DNA from: Aedoeadaptatus urinae
Lineage (GTDB): Bacteria > Bacillota > Clostridia > Tissierellales > Peptoniphilaceae
Assembly: GCF_900155585.1 (NCBI RefSeq)
Contig: NZ_LT707418.1
Span: 1 to 64,000 of the forward strand
Direction: 5' to 3'
Length of the DNA stretch: 64,000 bases
Below the pieces are notes generated by a model. The model searched no databases. It had not been told where the DNA came from and saw only the letters and a list, made by a program, of their open reading frames with translations. Of the stretch, positions 44,444 to 52,770 are shown piece after piece. The position numbers and the translations under genes were made by a program. Position 1 is the first letter of the stretch. Each line of letters opens with the position of its first letter.

Positions 44444-45781
44444 ATGGAACTGGATTTATTTAATTTTATCGACCGCTCCATCGAGCTGTTGAACAATAAA
44501 TACGATCACATAGCGGAGCTTGAGAACGAGCTCGAAAACTTTTTCGAAATGGAATTTATGGAAAACGACCGTTTTCTCGCGGTCAATTCCCGAATTAAAT
44601 CGCCAAACTCTCTGCGGGAAAAAATTATTCGCAACAGCCTTTACATGCGTTACGACGATCCGTCGAAAATGCTTCGGAACATGCAGGACATTATCGGCCT
44701 TCGAATCGAATGTCGCTTTACCGATGACGAGGCGGCTATCTACCGCGCCATTAAGGATTTGTTTTACATTCCCGTGGAAGACGGCTACTATCGCTCGCCG
44801 ACTCACAAGGGCATTTTCCTCGATATGGAAACGGCCCAGCCCATGATACAGAAAAACGGATTCGGCATTTATAAAATCGACGGCATTATTAAAGACGGCG
44901 ACGAAAACATAAATTTCGAACTGCAGATCAAGTCCCTGGTCAATGTCTTCTGGGGCGAAATCGACCACAAGGTCCTGTACAAGAACTACAACTACATGCT
45001 CACGGAAGAATTTTTCCGGGACATTATGCACTCCATCAAGGACAATCTGTCCATGATCGACAGGCAGTTGAGGATTCTTTATGAGCACGTTAACGACATG
45101 GACTCCTCGGCGGCCTACAGCAATCACAAACAGGTGAAGAGCCTGTTGTCGAAAATCATTCACGACATTTTCGTCGGAAACATTCGAAAAGAGCTGGGCT
45201 TCGTCGTGGACTTTAACGAAACCTCGGACATTATCGTGGATTACCTGGATTACAAATGCCAGGAGCTCTTGGATTATAACGAAGGGGAAAACTTCATTCG
45301 CCTTTTGAACCGCATCAATCACATCGACCAGCGAGGCTTCAAAGTGTCCGAGAGCGTGGTCTTCGATCGCAAGCCGAGCTTTACCACGGACTTTACCGAA
45401 CGGGTGGGCCGGGCGGTTTACGCCGTCATGCCGCGGGAGTTCGGATGGAATTTGTTTTTTAAGATCATTGCCGTCATCGAGCAGTCTGAACCCCGAATCG
45501 ACTTCGAAGAGTTTTTCCGCTATCTGGAAAGTCTCTTGGTAAACATGGTATCGAGAGAAGTAGATTCCAGAGGTTTTTCCGAGGAGGAATACCAAGTCCT
45601 CGTGGATTTCGTCTTGGACTGCTACGCCACCATGGTGGAAAAAGATCCTTCCATGAACCATATGATCAGCAAGTACTACGGATTGAGCAATCACTCCATA
45701 TCTCAAGTCTTTCGAAATATCGACTCCTTCGAGGATTTTCAGGAAAACAAATCGCGCATCGAGCGTTTGCTAAACAGTTAG
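44444..45781 (+). CDS. RelA/SpoT-synthetase-domain protein
   Basis: Residues about 25-185 of this 445-residue protein follow the (p)ppGpp synthetase fold: VNSRIKSPNSLREKIIRN (RxKxxxSxxxK type), MQDIIGLRIEC with the metal-binding Asp, YYRSPTHKGIFLD in place of the usual YRSIH, and FELQIKSLVNVFWGEIDHKVLYKN with the catalytic Glu and the WxxIxHKxxYK end. There is no HD hydrolase domain and no TGS or ACT, so it resembles a small alarmone synthetase with an extra helical region of about 230 residues that I do not recognise. It may make ppGpp, pppGpp or pGpp. It is followed 8 bp later by msrA. Confidence 0.8.
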   Translation: MELDLFNFIDRSIELLNNKYDHIAELENELENFFEMEFMENDRFLAVNSRIKSPNSLREKIIRNSLYMRYDDPSKMLRNMQDIIGLRIECRFTDDEAAIYRAIKDLFYIPVEDGYYRSPTHKGIFLDMETAQPMIQKNGFGIYKIDGIIKDGDENINFELQIKSLVNVFWGEIDHKVLYKNYNYMLTEEFFRDIMHSIKDNLSMIDRQLRILYEHVNDMDSSAAYSNHKQVKSLLSKIIHDIFVGNIRKELGFVVDFNETSDIIVDYLDYKCQELLDYNEGENFIRLLNRINHIDQRGFKVSESVVFDRKPSFTTDFTERVGRAVYAVMPREFGWNLFFKIIAVIEQSEPRIDFEEFFRYLESLLVNMVSREVDSRGFSEEEYQVLVDFVLDCYATMVEKDPSMNHMISKYYGLSNHSISQVFRNIDSFEDFQENKSRIERLLNS

Positions 45782-45789
45782 GAGGGAGC

Positions 45790-46284
45790 ATGGCGGAAAT
45801 TATTTTGGCCGGCGGCTGTTTTTGGGGCGTGGAAGAATATTTTCGTCGAACGAAAGGCATTACGTCGACTTTGGTGGGCTATGTCAATTCCGATATCCCG
45901 AATCCCACCTACGAAGACCTGTGCTACGGCAAGAGCAAGGCGGCGGAAGGTGTCATCATCGAATTCGATGACGACGTTATTTCCAGGCAGGAAATCGTCG
46001 ATTTGTTTTATAAAATCATCGACCCCTACAGCTATTTTCGCCAGGGAAACGACGTGGGGCGGCAGTACCGCACCGGCCTCTACTATCGACCGGGCGACGA
46101 GGCGCTGAAGGCCTTTTACGAAGAGGATAGACAGAGGCGGCAAAAGGATTCTGCGCGTAAGATTTGGGTAGAGGTGGAGGCTCTTCAAAACTTCACCGAG
46201 GCGGAGGAATACCATCAAAAGTACTTGGTGAAAAACCCCGGCGGTTATTGCCACATTCCTTTGCCTAAGAAAAGCGAAAACTAA
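45790..46284 (+). CDS. msrA: Peptide-methionine (S)-S-oxide reductase MsrA
   Basis: The 164-residue enzyme reduces methionine-S-sulfoxide in oxidised proteins. The active site GGCFWGVEEYF (Cys at residue 10) and GYVNSDIPNPTYEDLCYG are clear, with IDPYSYFRQGNDVGRQYRTGLYY near residue 77. Fused MsrB is absent, and no obvious C-terminal resolving cysteine pair is seen apart from the Cys in GGYCHIPL. AGGAGG precedes the start. Confidence 0.94.
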   Translation: MAEIILAGGCFWGVEEYFRRTKGITSTLVGYVNSDIPNPTYEDLCYGKSKAAEGVIIEFDDDVISRQEIVDLFYKIIDPYSYFRQGNDVGRQYRTGLYYRPGDEALKAFYEEDRQRRQKDSARKIWVEVEALQNFTEAEEYHQKYLVKNPGGYCHIPLPKKSEN

Positions 46285-46329
46285 TGACGGAACGGTGCAT
46301 TTCGTGTAATATAAAGGAGAGGTGATATT

Positions 46330-47769
46330 GTGATAAAAGGTTTAACCGGCGACTTCCCGGTATTGAAGTACTTTGCTGAAATTACGGACATTCCCAGATG
46401 CAGCAAAGAAGAAGAAAGAATCAGCAATTACTTGGTAGCATGGGCAAAAGAACGGAACCTCGAGGTCATTCAAGACAAAGAGAACAACGTCATCATTAAG
46501 AAGCCCGCGTCCAAGGGCTACGAAAATGAGCCCACCGTCATTTTACAAGGCCACATGGACATGGTCTGTGAAGCGGTGAAAGGCCACGAACACAATTTCT
46601 GTTGTGACCCCATTGAAGCGGTCGTGGAAGGCGATCGGATCATTGCCAAGAACACCACATTAGGCGCCGACGACGGCATTGCCGTGGCCATGATGCTGGC
46701 GATTTTAGACGGCGATTACGAACATCCCGCTTTGGAATGCTTGATCACCACGGACGAAGAGACCGGCATGACCGGAGCTCACACCCTCGACGGGAAGCTC
46801 CTCGAAGGCCGTACCTTGATCAACATCGACTCGGAAGAAGAAGGCATTATTACCGTGGGCTGTGCCGGCGGTTTGGTGTCCAATATTGTTTTTGAAAAAT
46901 CCTTCAAAGCACCGGAAAAAGACGTCTTCCTTCAACTGGACTTCGGCGGATTCCGCGGCGGCCACTCCGGCGCGGACATCGACGACGAACGGGGCAACCC
47001 CATTCTTTTACTGGCGCGGATGTTAAGAGAAGTGTCCTTCGAACACGATTTCGAATTGGTTGACTTCTCCGGCGGATCCAAGCCCAACGCCATCCCCAGA
47101 GATGCCGAAGCCATTATCGGCGTCGACTCCAAAGATGTGGACGCTGTAAAAGAAGCCTTAAATCGCTCGGCCGACACGATTCTTAAGGAATTCGTCGCCA
47201 CGGACCCCAACGGCAAGCTGAGTATTGTCGATGCCAAGGCCGACAAGGTCCTCACCCCGGAAGTAGCCGACGGCATCATTAACTACCTGTTATTGGCACC
47301 CAACGGCGTCAACACCTTCAGCAAAAAAATCGAAGGCTTGGTTGAATCTTCCACCAATGTGGGCGTCGGCGCAAGCAACGACGAAAAGGTGGTTTTCACC
47401 ATGCAAATCCGCAGCGATGTGGAAAGCAAGATTCATTTTATCGCTTTGAAAAACCGCATGGCCGGCGAAGTCAACGGCGGTAAATACGAAGAACAATCTT
47501 CCTACGCCGCATGGGAATATGCGGAAGAATCGCCGCTACGCGACAAAGCCGTCAAACTATGGAAAGAAATCACCGGAGAAGAAGCCACGGTAGAAATGAT
47601 TCACGCCGGTTTGGAATGCGGCATTTTGCAAGATGCCATCGGTCATATGGATATGATTTCCATTGGCCCCGACATGGAAGGCGTGCATGCACCGGGAGAA
47701 AATCTATCCATTTCTTCCACGAAGCGAGTCTTCGACTACCTGATTAAACTGTTAAACACGAAAGGATAA
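46330..47769 (+). CDS. pepD: Aminoacyl-histidine dipeptidase (PepD)
   Basis: The 479-residue M20 metallopeptidase cleaves Xaa-His and other dipeptides in the cytoplasm. Zn ligands and catalytic residues are visible: LQGHMDMVCE (about residue 76), the NTTLGADDGIAVAM bridge Asp, TTDEETGMTGAH with the general base Glu, and NIDSEEEG. The second metal-binding His is in HAPGENLSI near the end. The GTG start at 46330 follows AAAGGAGAGGTG. Confidence 0.94.
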   Translation: MIKGLTGDFPVLKYFAEITDIPRCSKEEERISNYLVAWAKERNLEVIQDKENNVIIKKPASKGYENEPTVILQGHMDMVCEAVKGHEHNFCCDPIEAVVEGDRIIAKNTTLGADDGIAVAMMLAILDGDYEHPALECLITTDEETGMTGAHTLDGKLLEGRTLINIDSEEEGIITVGCAGGLVSNIVFEKSFKAPEKDVFLQLDFGGFRGGHSGADIDDERGNPILLLARMLREVSFEHDFELVDFSGGSKPNAIPRDAEAIIGVDSKDVDAVKEALNRSADTILKEFVATDPNGKLSIVDAKADKVLTPEVADGIINYLLLAPNGVNTFSKKIEGLVESSTNVGVGASNDEKVVFTMQIRSDVESKIHFIALKNRMAGEVNGGKYEEQSSYAAWEYAEESPLRDKAVKLWKEITGEEATVEMIHAGLECGILQDAIGHMDMISIGPDMEGVHAPGENLSISSTKRVFDYLIKLLNTKG

Positions 47770-47771
47770 AT

Positions 47772-48095
47772 ATGAGCCACGATCACAATCACGAACACGA
47801 TCACGAACATGAACACGAGGAGATGGACGTCATCACCCTGACTTTAGAAGACGACAGCGAAATGGACTGTGCCGTCATCGGCGTCTTTCCCTACGAAGAA
47901 AAAGACTACATCGCCTTATTGCCCTTAAAGGACGACGAGGTCGATGAAGACGCTTCCGTTTTACTTTACGAATACACGGAGCTTGAAGAAGGCGAATTGG
48001 AATTGGTCTTTATAGAAGACGAAGACTTTTTCAACGAAGTGGCCGACGAATTCGAACGCCTCTATGCGGAAGAAGTAGAAGACCAAGGAGTCTAA
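47772..48095 (+). CDS. DUF1292-family protein with His-rich N-terminus
   Basis: The 107-residue protein matches DUF1292: ITLTLEDDSEMDCAVIGVF, then YIALLPL and a C-terminal FNEVADEFERL. The N-terminal 17 residues hold seven His alternating with Asp, Glu and Asn, a likely metal-binding tract, and the whole chain is strongly acidic. The function of the family is unknown. It starts 2 bp after the pepD stop, and its end carries the AAGGAG for the next gene. Confidence 0.85.
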   Translation: MSHDHNHEHDHEHEHEEMDVITLTLEDDSEMDCAVIGVFPYEEKDYIALLPLKDDEVDEDASVLLYEYTELEEGELELVFIEDEDFFNEVADEFERLYAEEVEDQGV

Positions 48096-48096
48096 A

Positions 48097-49008
48097 ATTA
48101 CGGAACAATTACCTTATCGAAGCTTCAGCGTTTATGCCAATCAAACCTTCGGCATGAAAGTGTACAAGGTGCCCATTCACCTGAAGGGAAGCTGTCCCAA
48201 TCGCGACGGCACAGCAGGCGTGGGCGGCTGCATTTTCTGCGGCGAAGAAGGGGGAAGCTTCGAATGGATTCACGGAAGCATCGGCGAACAATTTAAAGAA
48301 AATAAAGAGCGCATGAAGGCCCGGTACAATGCCCGGGGCTTCATCGCCTATTTTCAAAATTTTACCGGCACCTACCTTCCCTTGGAAGAATTTAAAGAAA
48401 ATTTAAAGGCGGTGGCCACGGAAGACATCCTCGGCGTTTCGATTTCCACTCGGCCCGATTGTGTCGACGACAGTTATTTAGAAGCGGCGAAAGAAATCTT
48501 TCCCGACAAAGTCATTACCTTTGAATTGGGTCTGCAATCGGCGAATGAAAAGACCCTGGCCCTGATCAATCGTGGGCATGGTGTCGACGTTTTTATCGAT
48601 GCCGCCAAGCGCATTAAGAAAAAAGACCTTCGCCTTTGTGTTCATATGATTTTGGACCTCCCCTGGGACAGTCGCGAAGACGTGATCCGAGGTGCGAAGC
48701 TTTTGGCTGATGTGGGCGTCGACGAGGTGAAGATCCACAATCTTTACGTGGCGAAGCTCACCAAGCTCGCCGACATGTATGAATCCGGCGAATTCGTTCC
48801 CCTTCCCATGGAAGAATTTATGGAGCGGGTGATTCTGTTTTTGGAACACTGCCCGCCGGAGATGGTGGTTGGCCGCCTCTTAGGCCGTGCGCCTGAAGAC
48901 GACGTGCTCTTCGCCAATTGGAACAGAAGCTGGTATTATATTCGGGACGAAATTATTCGTCGAATGAATGAGGAGAATCGGCCGCAAGGTCACTTCTATA
49001 GAAAATAG
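48097..49008 (+). CDS. TIGR01212/YhcC-type radical SAM protein, probable ATT start
   Basis: The roughly 303-residue protein binds a 4Fe-4S cluster through CPNRDGTAGVGGCIFC, as in YhcC/TIGR01212 proteins, and has ISTRPDCVDD and ELGLQSANEKTLALINRGH. Homology begins with PYRSFSVYANQTFGMKVYKVP, which lies before the first ATG (48154). The frame has no ATG, GTG or TTG between the upstream stop at 48076 and 48154. ATT at 48097 sits 6 bp after a perfect AAGGAG (48085-48090), directly after the DUF1292 stop. I therefore take ATT as the start. The substrate of the family is not established. Confidence 0.85.
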   Translation: MTEQLPYRSFSVYANQTFGMKVYKVPIHLKGSCPNRDGTAGVGGCIFCGEEGGSFEWIHGSIGEQFKENKERMKARYNARGFIAYFQNFTGTYLPLEEFKENLKAVATEDILGVSISTRPDCVDDSYLEAAKEIFPDKVITFELGLQSANEKTLALINRGHGVDVFIDAAKRIKKKDLRLCVHMILDLPWDSREDVIRGAKLLADVGVDEVKIHNLYVAKLTKLADMYESGEFVPLPMEEFMERVILFLEHCPPEMVVGRLLGRAPEDDVLFANWNRSWYYIRDEIIRRMNEENRPQGHFYRK

Positions 49009-49024
49009 AGAAAGGATGATCACA

Positions 49025-49450
49025 ATGATTCATTACATTTTAGGAGCAAAAGGCGCAGGAAAGACGAAATGGTTAATCGACCACGCCAACGAAGATCACG
49101 AAGGCGGCAACGGCAATATCGCTTTTGTCGAAGTCGACGACGATCACATTTTCAGCTTAGATTACAATGTGCGCTTAATTAATGCCACGGAATACGACTT
49201 GACGACCCTGGATGAATTCTACGGCTTCTTATGCGGTATGTTCGCCATGGACTACGACTTGCAAAAAGTTTATGTCGACGGCATGTACAAAGTCGTAGAT
49301 CTTTCCATCGACGACTTGGTTGATTTGGCGAAACGTTTGGAAGCCCTGGGCATGGAAAACCGCGAAATTTACATCAATGTAAACTACGTTGAAGCTGACT
49401 TCCCGGCAGAATTAAAAGAGTACGCACTGGAAGTATCTTTAGAAGGCTAA
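49025..49450 (+). CDS. Small P-loop protein of unknown function
   Basis: The 141-residue protein starts MIHYILGAKGAGKTKWLID, a Walker A at residues 7-14. A Walker B candidate is KVYVDGMYKVVD (about residue 88). The rest alternates strands and helices with an acidic surface. It is too short for a kinase or ABC ATPase and I do not recognise a function. AAAGGA lies 8 bp before ATG 49025; longer upstream in-frame starts overlap the radical SAM gene. Confidence 0.78.
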   Translation: MIHYILGAKGAGKTKWLIDHANEDHEGGNGNIAFVEVDDDHIFSLDYNVRLINATEYDLTTLDEFYGFLCGMFAMDYDLQKVYVDGMYKVVDLSIDDLVDLAKRLEALGMENREIYINVNYVEADFPAELKEYALEVSLEG

Positions 49451-49470
49451 GGATTTGACAGGGGATCGGA

Positions 49471-49560
49471 ATGAAAGCAAATAAAACAATTATTCGAATC
49501 ATCGCAGTGGTTTTATGCGTTGCCATGGTGTTGCCGGTAATAATCAATGCAATCTTTTGA
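49471..49560 (+). CDS. 29-residue single-pass membrane peptide
   Basis: A short frame with a basic N-terminus (MKANKTIIR), then about 20 hydrophobic residues ending at the stop. GGGGATCGGA lies just before the ATG. It resembles in shape the very small membrane proteins of Firmicutes such as DUF4044 or Prli42, but the match is by size and layout only. Its last 14 bp overlap the next gene, which has no RBS of its own, so it may drive that gene's translation. Confidence 0.6.
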   Translation: MKANKTIIRIIAVVLCVAMVLPVIINAIF

Positions 49561-50122
49561 CGACGGCTTAAAGATGGAACCCATTTGCGACGAATGGTTC
49601 CGGCACTTTATGGAAAGGCGTAGCGCGCTGATCCGCGCTTACGAGCGAGGGGATTTAAATAAAAAGGAATTTCTGCAGTCGAATTTAAAAGACATGCACA
49701 ATAGTAATGTGCGCCCTTTTTTACTTATCGACCGCTTGGAAAAAGGCATCTTTAACTACCAGTATTACAATGCCCTTGCTAAAAGCTATCGCATGGAGGC
49801 GCGCCGCTTGAAGGGGCGCCAAAAATGCAATCGCGAGTACAGCCGCTGCCTTTCAATGGCCGAAAAATATTACGGGAAAAAAGACGATACGATACTTGAG
49901 ATTTTGAATTTCGTCGATTGTAAAAATGTGTACGCCTATTTCGTGCACTGCGACGGAAAAAAACTTCAGGACCGCCTGTTTGAAATCGTCTTTATCGAAT
50001 ACCCGGAGTATATTTTGCATTCCACATCCCGAGAGATTTACCGGTATTTGCTCGACCGCAATATTTTCAAGGAAGAAAAGATGCGGTCTAAAATCGAGAT
50101 GTACATTAACGACAGGTACTGA
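49547..50122 (+). CDS. Unknown helical protein (possibly DUF6648-like)
   Basis: The 191-residue protein is helical, basic and Cys- and Tyr-rich, without signal peptide or membrane segment. [24 protein letters not shown] near the start and [25 protein letters not shown] near residue 130 are its most distinct parts. I vaguely associate it with DUF6648 but cannot confirm this. No catalytic motif is visible. The start at 49547 lies inside the small membrane ORF and lacks an RBS; ATG 49574 is an alternative. It sits 20 bp before glyA. Confidence 0.7.
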   Translation: MQSFDDGLKMEPICDEWFRHFMERRSALIRAYERGDLNKKEFLQSNLKDMHNSNVRPFLLIDRLEKGIFNYQYYNALAKSYRMEARRLKGRQKCNREYSRCLSMAEKYYGKKDDTILEILNFVDCKNVYAYFVHCDGKKLQDRLFEIVFIEYPEYILHSTSREIYRYLLDRNIFKEEKMRSKIEMYINDRY

Positions 50123-50142
50123 GCCAAAGAAGGAGGCAAGGT

Positions 50143-51375
50143 TTGGAATACAATCATCTGAAACAATCGGATCCGGCGATTTTTGAGCTGATCCAAAAAG
50201 AAATCCATCGTCAGCAAAGTCACATCGAGCTGATCGCATCGGAAAATTTTGTCTCCCGCAGCGTCATGGAAGCCATGGGATCGCCTTTAACCAATAAATA
50301 TGCCGAAGGCCTTCCCGGCGCACGCTATTACGGCGGCTGTGAAGTGGTGGATGAAGTGGAGCAATTGGCCATCGATCGCTTTAAGGCCCTTTACGGTGCC
50401 GATCATGCCAATGTTCAGCCCCACAGCGGCGCCAATGCCAATATGGCCGTGTACCTGGGCCTGTTGAAGCCGGGCGAAAGAATGCTGGGCATGAATTTGA
50501 GCCAAGGCGGTCACTTGTCCCACGGTAGCCCGGTGAATATTTCCGGTAAATATTTCGACGTGGTGGCTTACGGCGTGGACAAGGAAACCGGCCGGATCGA
50601 CTATGACGCCTTTGAAGATGCAGTAAAGAAGTACGAGCCCAAGCTGGTCATTGCCGGCGCTTCGGCTTATCCGAGAAAAATCGACTTTAAGTGCATGGCT
50701 GAGGTCGTGAAGGCGAGCGGCGCCTACTTTATGGTCGATATGGCTCACATTGCAGGACTTGTGGCCACAGGCTATCACGAAAATCCCGTGCCCTATGCCG
50801 ACGTGGTGACCACCACGACACACAAAACCCTGCGCGGTCCCAGAGGCGGTGCCATTCTCTGTACGGAAGAGCTGCACAAAACCATCGACAAGGCCGTGTT
50901 CCCCGGACTGCAAGGCGGCCCACTTGAACACGTGATTGCGGCAAAAGCCGTATCCTTCCACGAAGCGGCTCAGCCCGACTTTAAGGTATATTGCAAGCAG
51001 ATCATCGACAATGCCAAGGCCATGGAAAAAGTCTTTTTGGAACAAGGCGTGGATTTGGTATCCGGCGGCACGGACAATCACTTGCTGCTCTTGGATCTTC
51101 GCTCCCTAAAGATCACCGGGAAAGAAGCGGAAAAGCTTTTAAACGACAGCGGCCTCGCCGTCAATAAAAACATGATTCCCTACGATCCCGAAAAGCCCAT
51201 GGTAACCAGCGGCATTCGCATCGGTACCCCGGCGATTACCACCCTGGGCGCCAAAGAAGAAGACGCGGCCTATGTGGCACAAATTATGGTGGACCTGCTG
51301 AAAAAAACCATTTCGGAAGACGAAGCAAAAAACAGGGTAAGGATTTTTTGCGAAAAATTCCCCCTTTACAAATAA
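50143..51375 (+). CDS. glyA: Serine hydroxymethyltransferase
   Basis: The 410-residue PLP enzyme converts serine and tetrahydrofolate to glycine and methylene-THF. It has [11 protein letters not shown], the [21 protein letters not shown] motif, and the PLP lysine in [14 protein letters not shown] (about residue 225). The start is TTG 50143, right after AAGGAGG. A weak terminator-like hairpin follows. Confidence 0.97.
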   Translation: MEYNHLKQSDPAIFELIQKEIHRQQSHIELIASENFVSRSVMEAMGSPLTNKYAEGLPGARYYGGCEVVDEVEQLAIDRFKALYGADHANVQPHSGANANMAVYLGLLKPGERMLGMNLSQGGHLSHGSPVNISGKYFDVVAYGVDKETGRIDYDAFEDAVKKYEPKLVIAGASAYPRKIDFKCMAEVVKASGAYFMVDMAHIAGLVATGYHENPVPYADVVTTTTHKTLRGPRGGAILCTEELHKTIDKAVFPGLQGGPLEHVIAAKAVSFHEAAQPDFKVYCKQIIDNAKAMEKVFLEQGVDLVSGGTDNHLLLLDLRSLKITGKEAEKLLNDSGLAVNKNMIPYDPEKPMVTSGIRIGTPAITTLGAKEEDAAYVAQIMVDLLKKTISEDEAKNRVRIFCEKFPLYK

Positions 51376-51381
51376 CGGGAG

Positions 51382-51404
51382 AAGGACTCGAAAGAGTCCT
51401 TTTC
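51382..51404 (+). terminator. Short hairpin after glyA (weak terminator)
   Basis: AAGGACTC pairs with GAGTCCTT around a GAAA tetraloop, but only TTTTC follows. It may act as a partial terminator or a processing/stability element before the DUF512 gene. Confidence 0.55.
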
Positions 51405-51426
51405 TAATATGACGAGAGGAGGCGCC

Positions 51427-52770
51427 ATGAACCCATATGAAATCGACATCGTTCATAAAGCATTAAACACGATTCGTTCCGTGGATCCCGGGTCCATCGG
51501 CGAAGAGCTGGAAATCGAAGCCGGCGACCGACTCATCGCCATTAATGACAGGGAAGTGCGGGATGTCATCGACTATCGCTACGAATCGGCCAACGAGTAC
51601 ATCACCTTGACCATAGAGAAACAGGACGGAGAGCTGATCCTTTACGATATCGAAAAGGACGTGGAAGAATCCGTGGGATTAAATTTTGTAACGCCTTTGT
51701 TGGACAAGCAAAAGACCTGCTCCAATCGCTGTCTGTTTTGCTTTATCGATCAAATGCCGCCGAATATGCGGGACAGTTTATACATTAAAGATGACGACTC
51801 CCGGCTTTCATTCCTTCAGGGCAATTACATTACCCTGACCAATATAAAAAAAGAAGACTTCGATCGCATGATCGCCTATGGCTTGAGCCCCATTAATGTG
51901 TCGGTTCACGCCACCAATCCCGAGCTGCGGGTGAAGCTTTTGAAAAATCCTTCGGCGGGAAAGATCATGGAAGACATGAAGCGCCTGGCACGTGCGGGGA
52001 TCGTCATGAACGCGCAGATCGTCCTCTTGCCCAATGTAAACGACGGCGAGGAATTGAAGCGAACCCTGCGGGATTTGGCATCTCTTATGCCGCAGGTGGC
52101 CTCCGTGGCCATGGTGCCCGTGGGCCTATCCAAGTATCGAGATCATTTGCCGAAGCTTGCGCCCTATACTAAGGAAGAGGCGCGAGAGGTCATCGCCATT
52201 GCCGAGGCCTTCGGAAAAGAGATGCTGGAAAAATGTGGCCGCCACTGGGTCTATGCCTCCGACGAATTTTATCTCATCGCCGAAAAGGATCTGCCGGAAG
52301 CGGAATTTTACGACGGCTATCCCCAGTACGAAAACGGCGTGGGGCTTATGCGCTCTTTCTTTGAGGAATTTAAGGAAGCTCTGGATGAAGCTGAGGGCGA
52401 CTACCATTCGAAGATCACCTTGGCCACCGGAGAGTATGCGGCGCCCTTGTTTCGGTCCATGGCGGAGATGATAGGCGAAAAGTTTCCCGGCATTCATCTC
52501 GACGTGGTCACCGTAAAAAACGACTTTTTCGGTGACACGGTGAAAGTGGCGGGGCTCTTGACGGCGGAGGATGTGATCCGTCAATTGAAAGGTAAAATCC
52601 ACGATGCTATAATGTTACCTATGTCTATGTTCCGAAGCGACCGTCCCATTACATTGGACGATGTGACGGTGGACGCTTTGGAAGAAGAATTAGGTGCGAA
52701 AATTATTACCGTAAGCAACAATGGCGGTGAATTTTTACAAAAATGTTTGGAGGTGCGTCCTGTTGAATAG
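51427..52770 (+). CDS. DUF512 PDZ/radical SAM-like protein
   Basis: The roughly 447-residue protein has an N-terminal PDZ-like domain (residues about 8-75, with EAGDRLIAINDREVRD), a radical SAM-type cluster motif CSNRCLFCFIDQMP (about 98-111) and the C-terminal DUF512 domain with ITLATGEYAAPLF and DAIMLPMSMFR. This family is conserved just upstream of der in Firmicutes, as here, but its reaction is unknown. GAGGAGG favours ATG 51427 over the ATG at 51409. Its end overlaps the der start. Confidence 0.88.
   Translation: MNPYEIDIVHKALNTIRSVDPGSIGEELEIEAGDRLIAINDREVRDVIDYRYESANEYITLTIEKQDGELILYDIEKDVEESVGLNFVTPLLDKQKTCSNRCLFCFIDQMPPNMRDSLYIKDDDSRLSFLQGNYITLTNIKKEDFDRMIAYGLSPINVSVHATNPELRVKLLKNPSAGKIMEDMKRLARAGIVMNAQIVLLPNVNDGEELKRTLRDLASLMPQVASVAMVPVGLSKYRDHLPKLAPYTKEEAREVIAIAEAFGKEMLEKCGRHWVYASDEFYLIAEKDLPEAEFYDGYPQYENGVGLMRSFFEEFKEALDEAEGDYHSKITLATGEYAAPLFRSMAEMIGEKFPGIHLDVVTVKNDFFGDTVKVAGLLTAEDVIRQLKGKIHDAIMLPMSMFRSDRPITLDDVTVDALEEELGAKIITVSNNGGEFLQKCLEVRPVE

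Noticed and set aside
44456-45706. A 416-residue open frame on the minus strand
   Set aside because: It is wholly antisense to the RelA/SpoT-domain gene, has no RBS and reads as low-complexity Val/His/Phe-rich sequence caused by codon bias on the other strand.
50287-51081. A 264-residue open frame antisense to glyA
   Set aside because: Shadow of glyA with no family likeness and no start signal.
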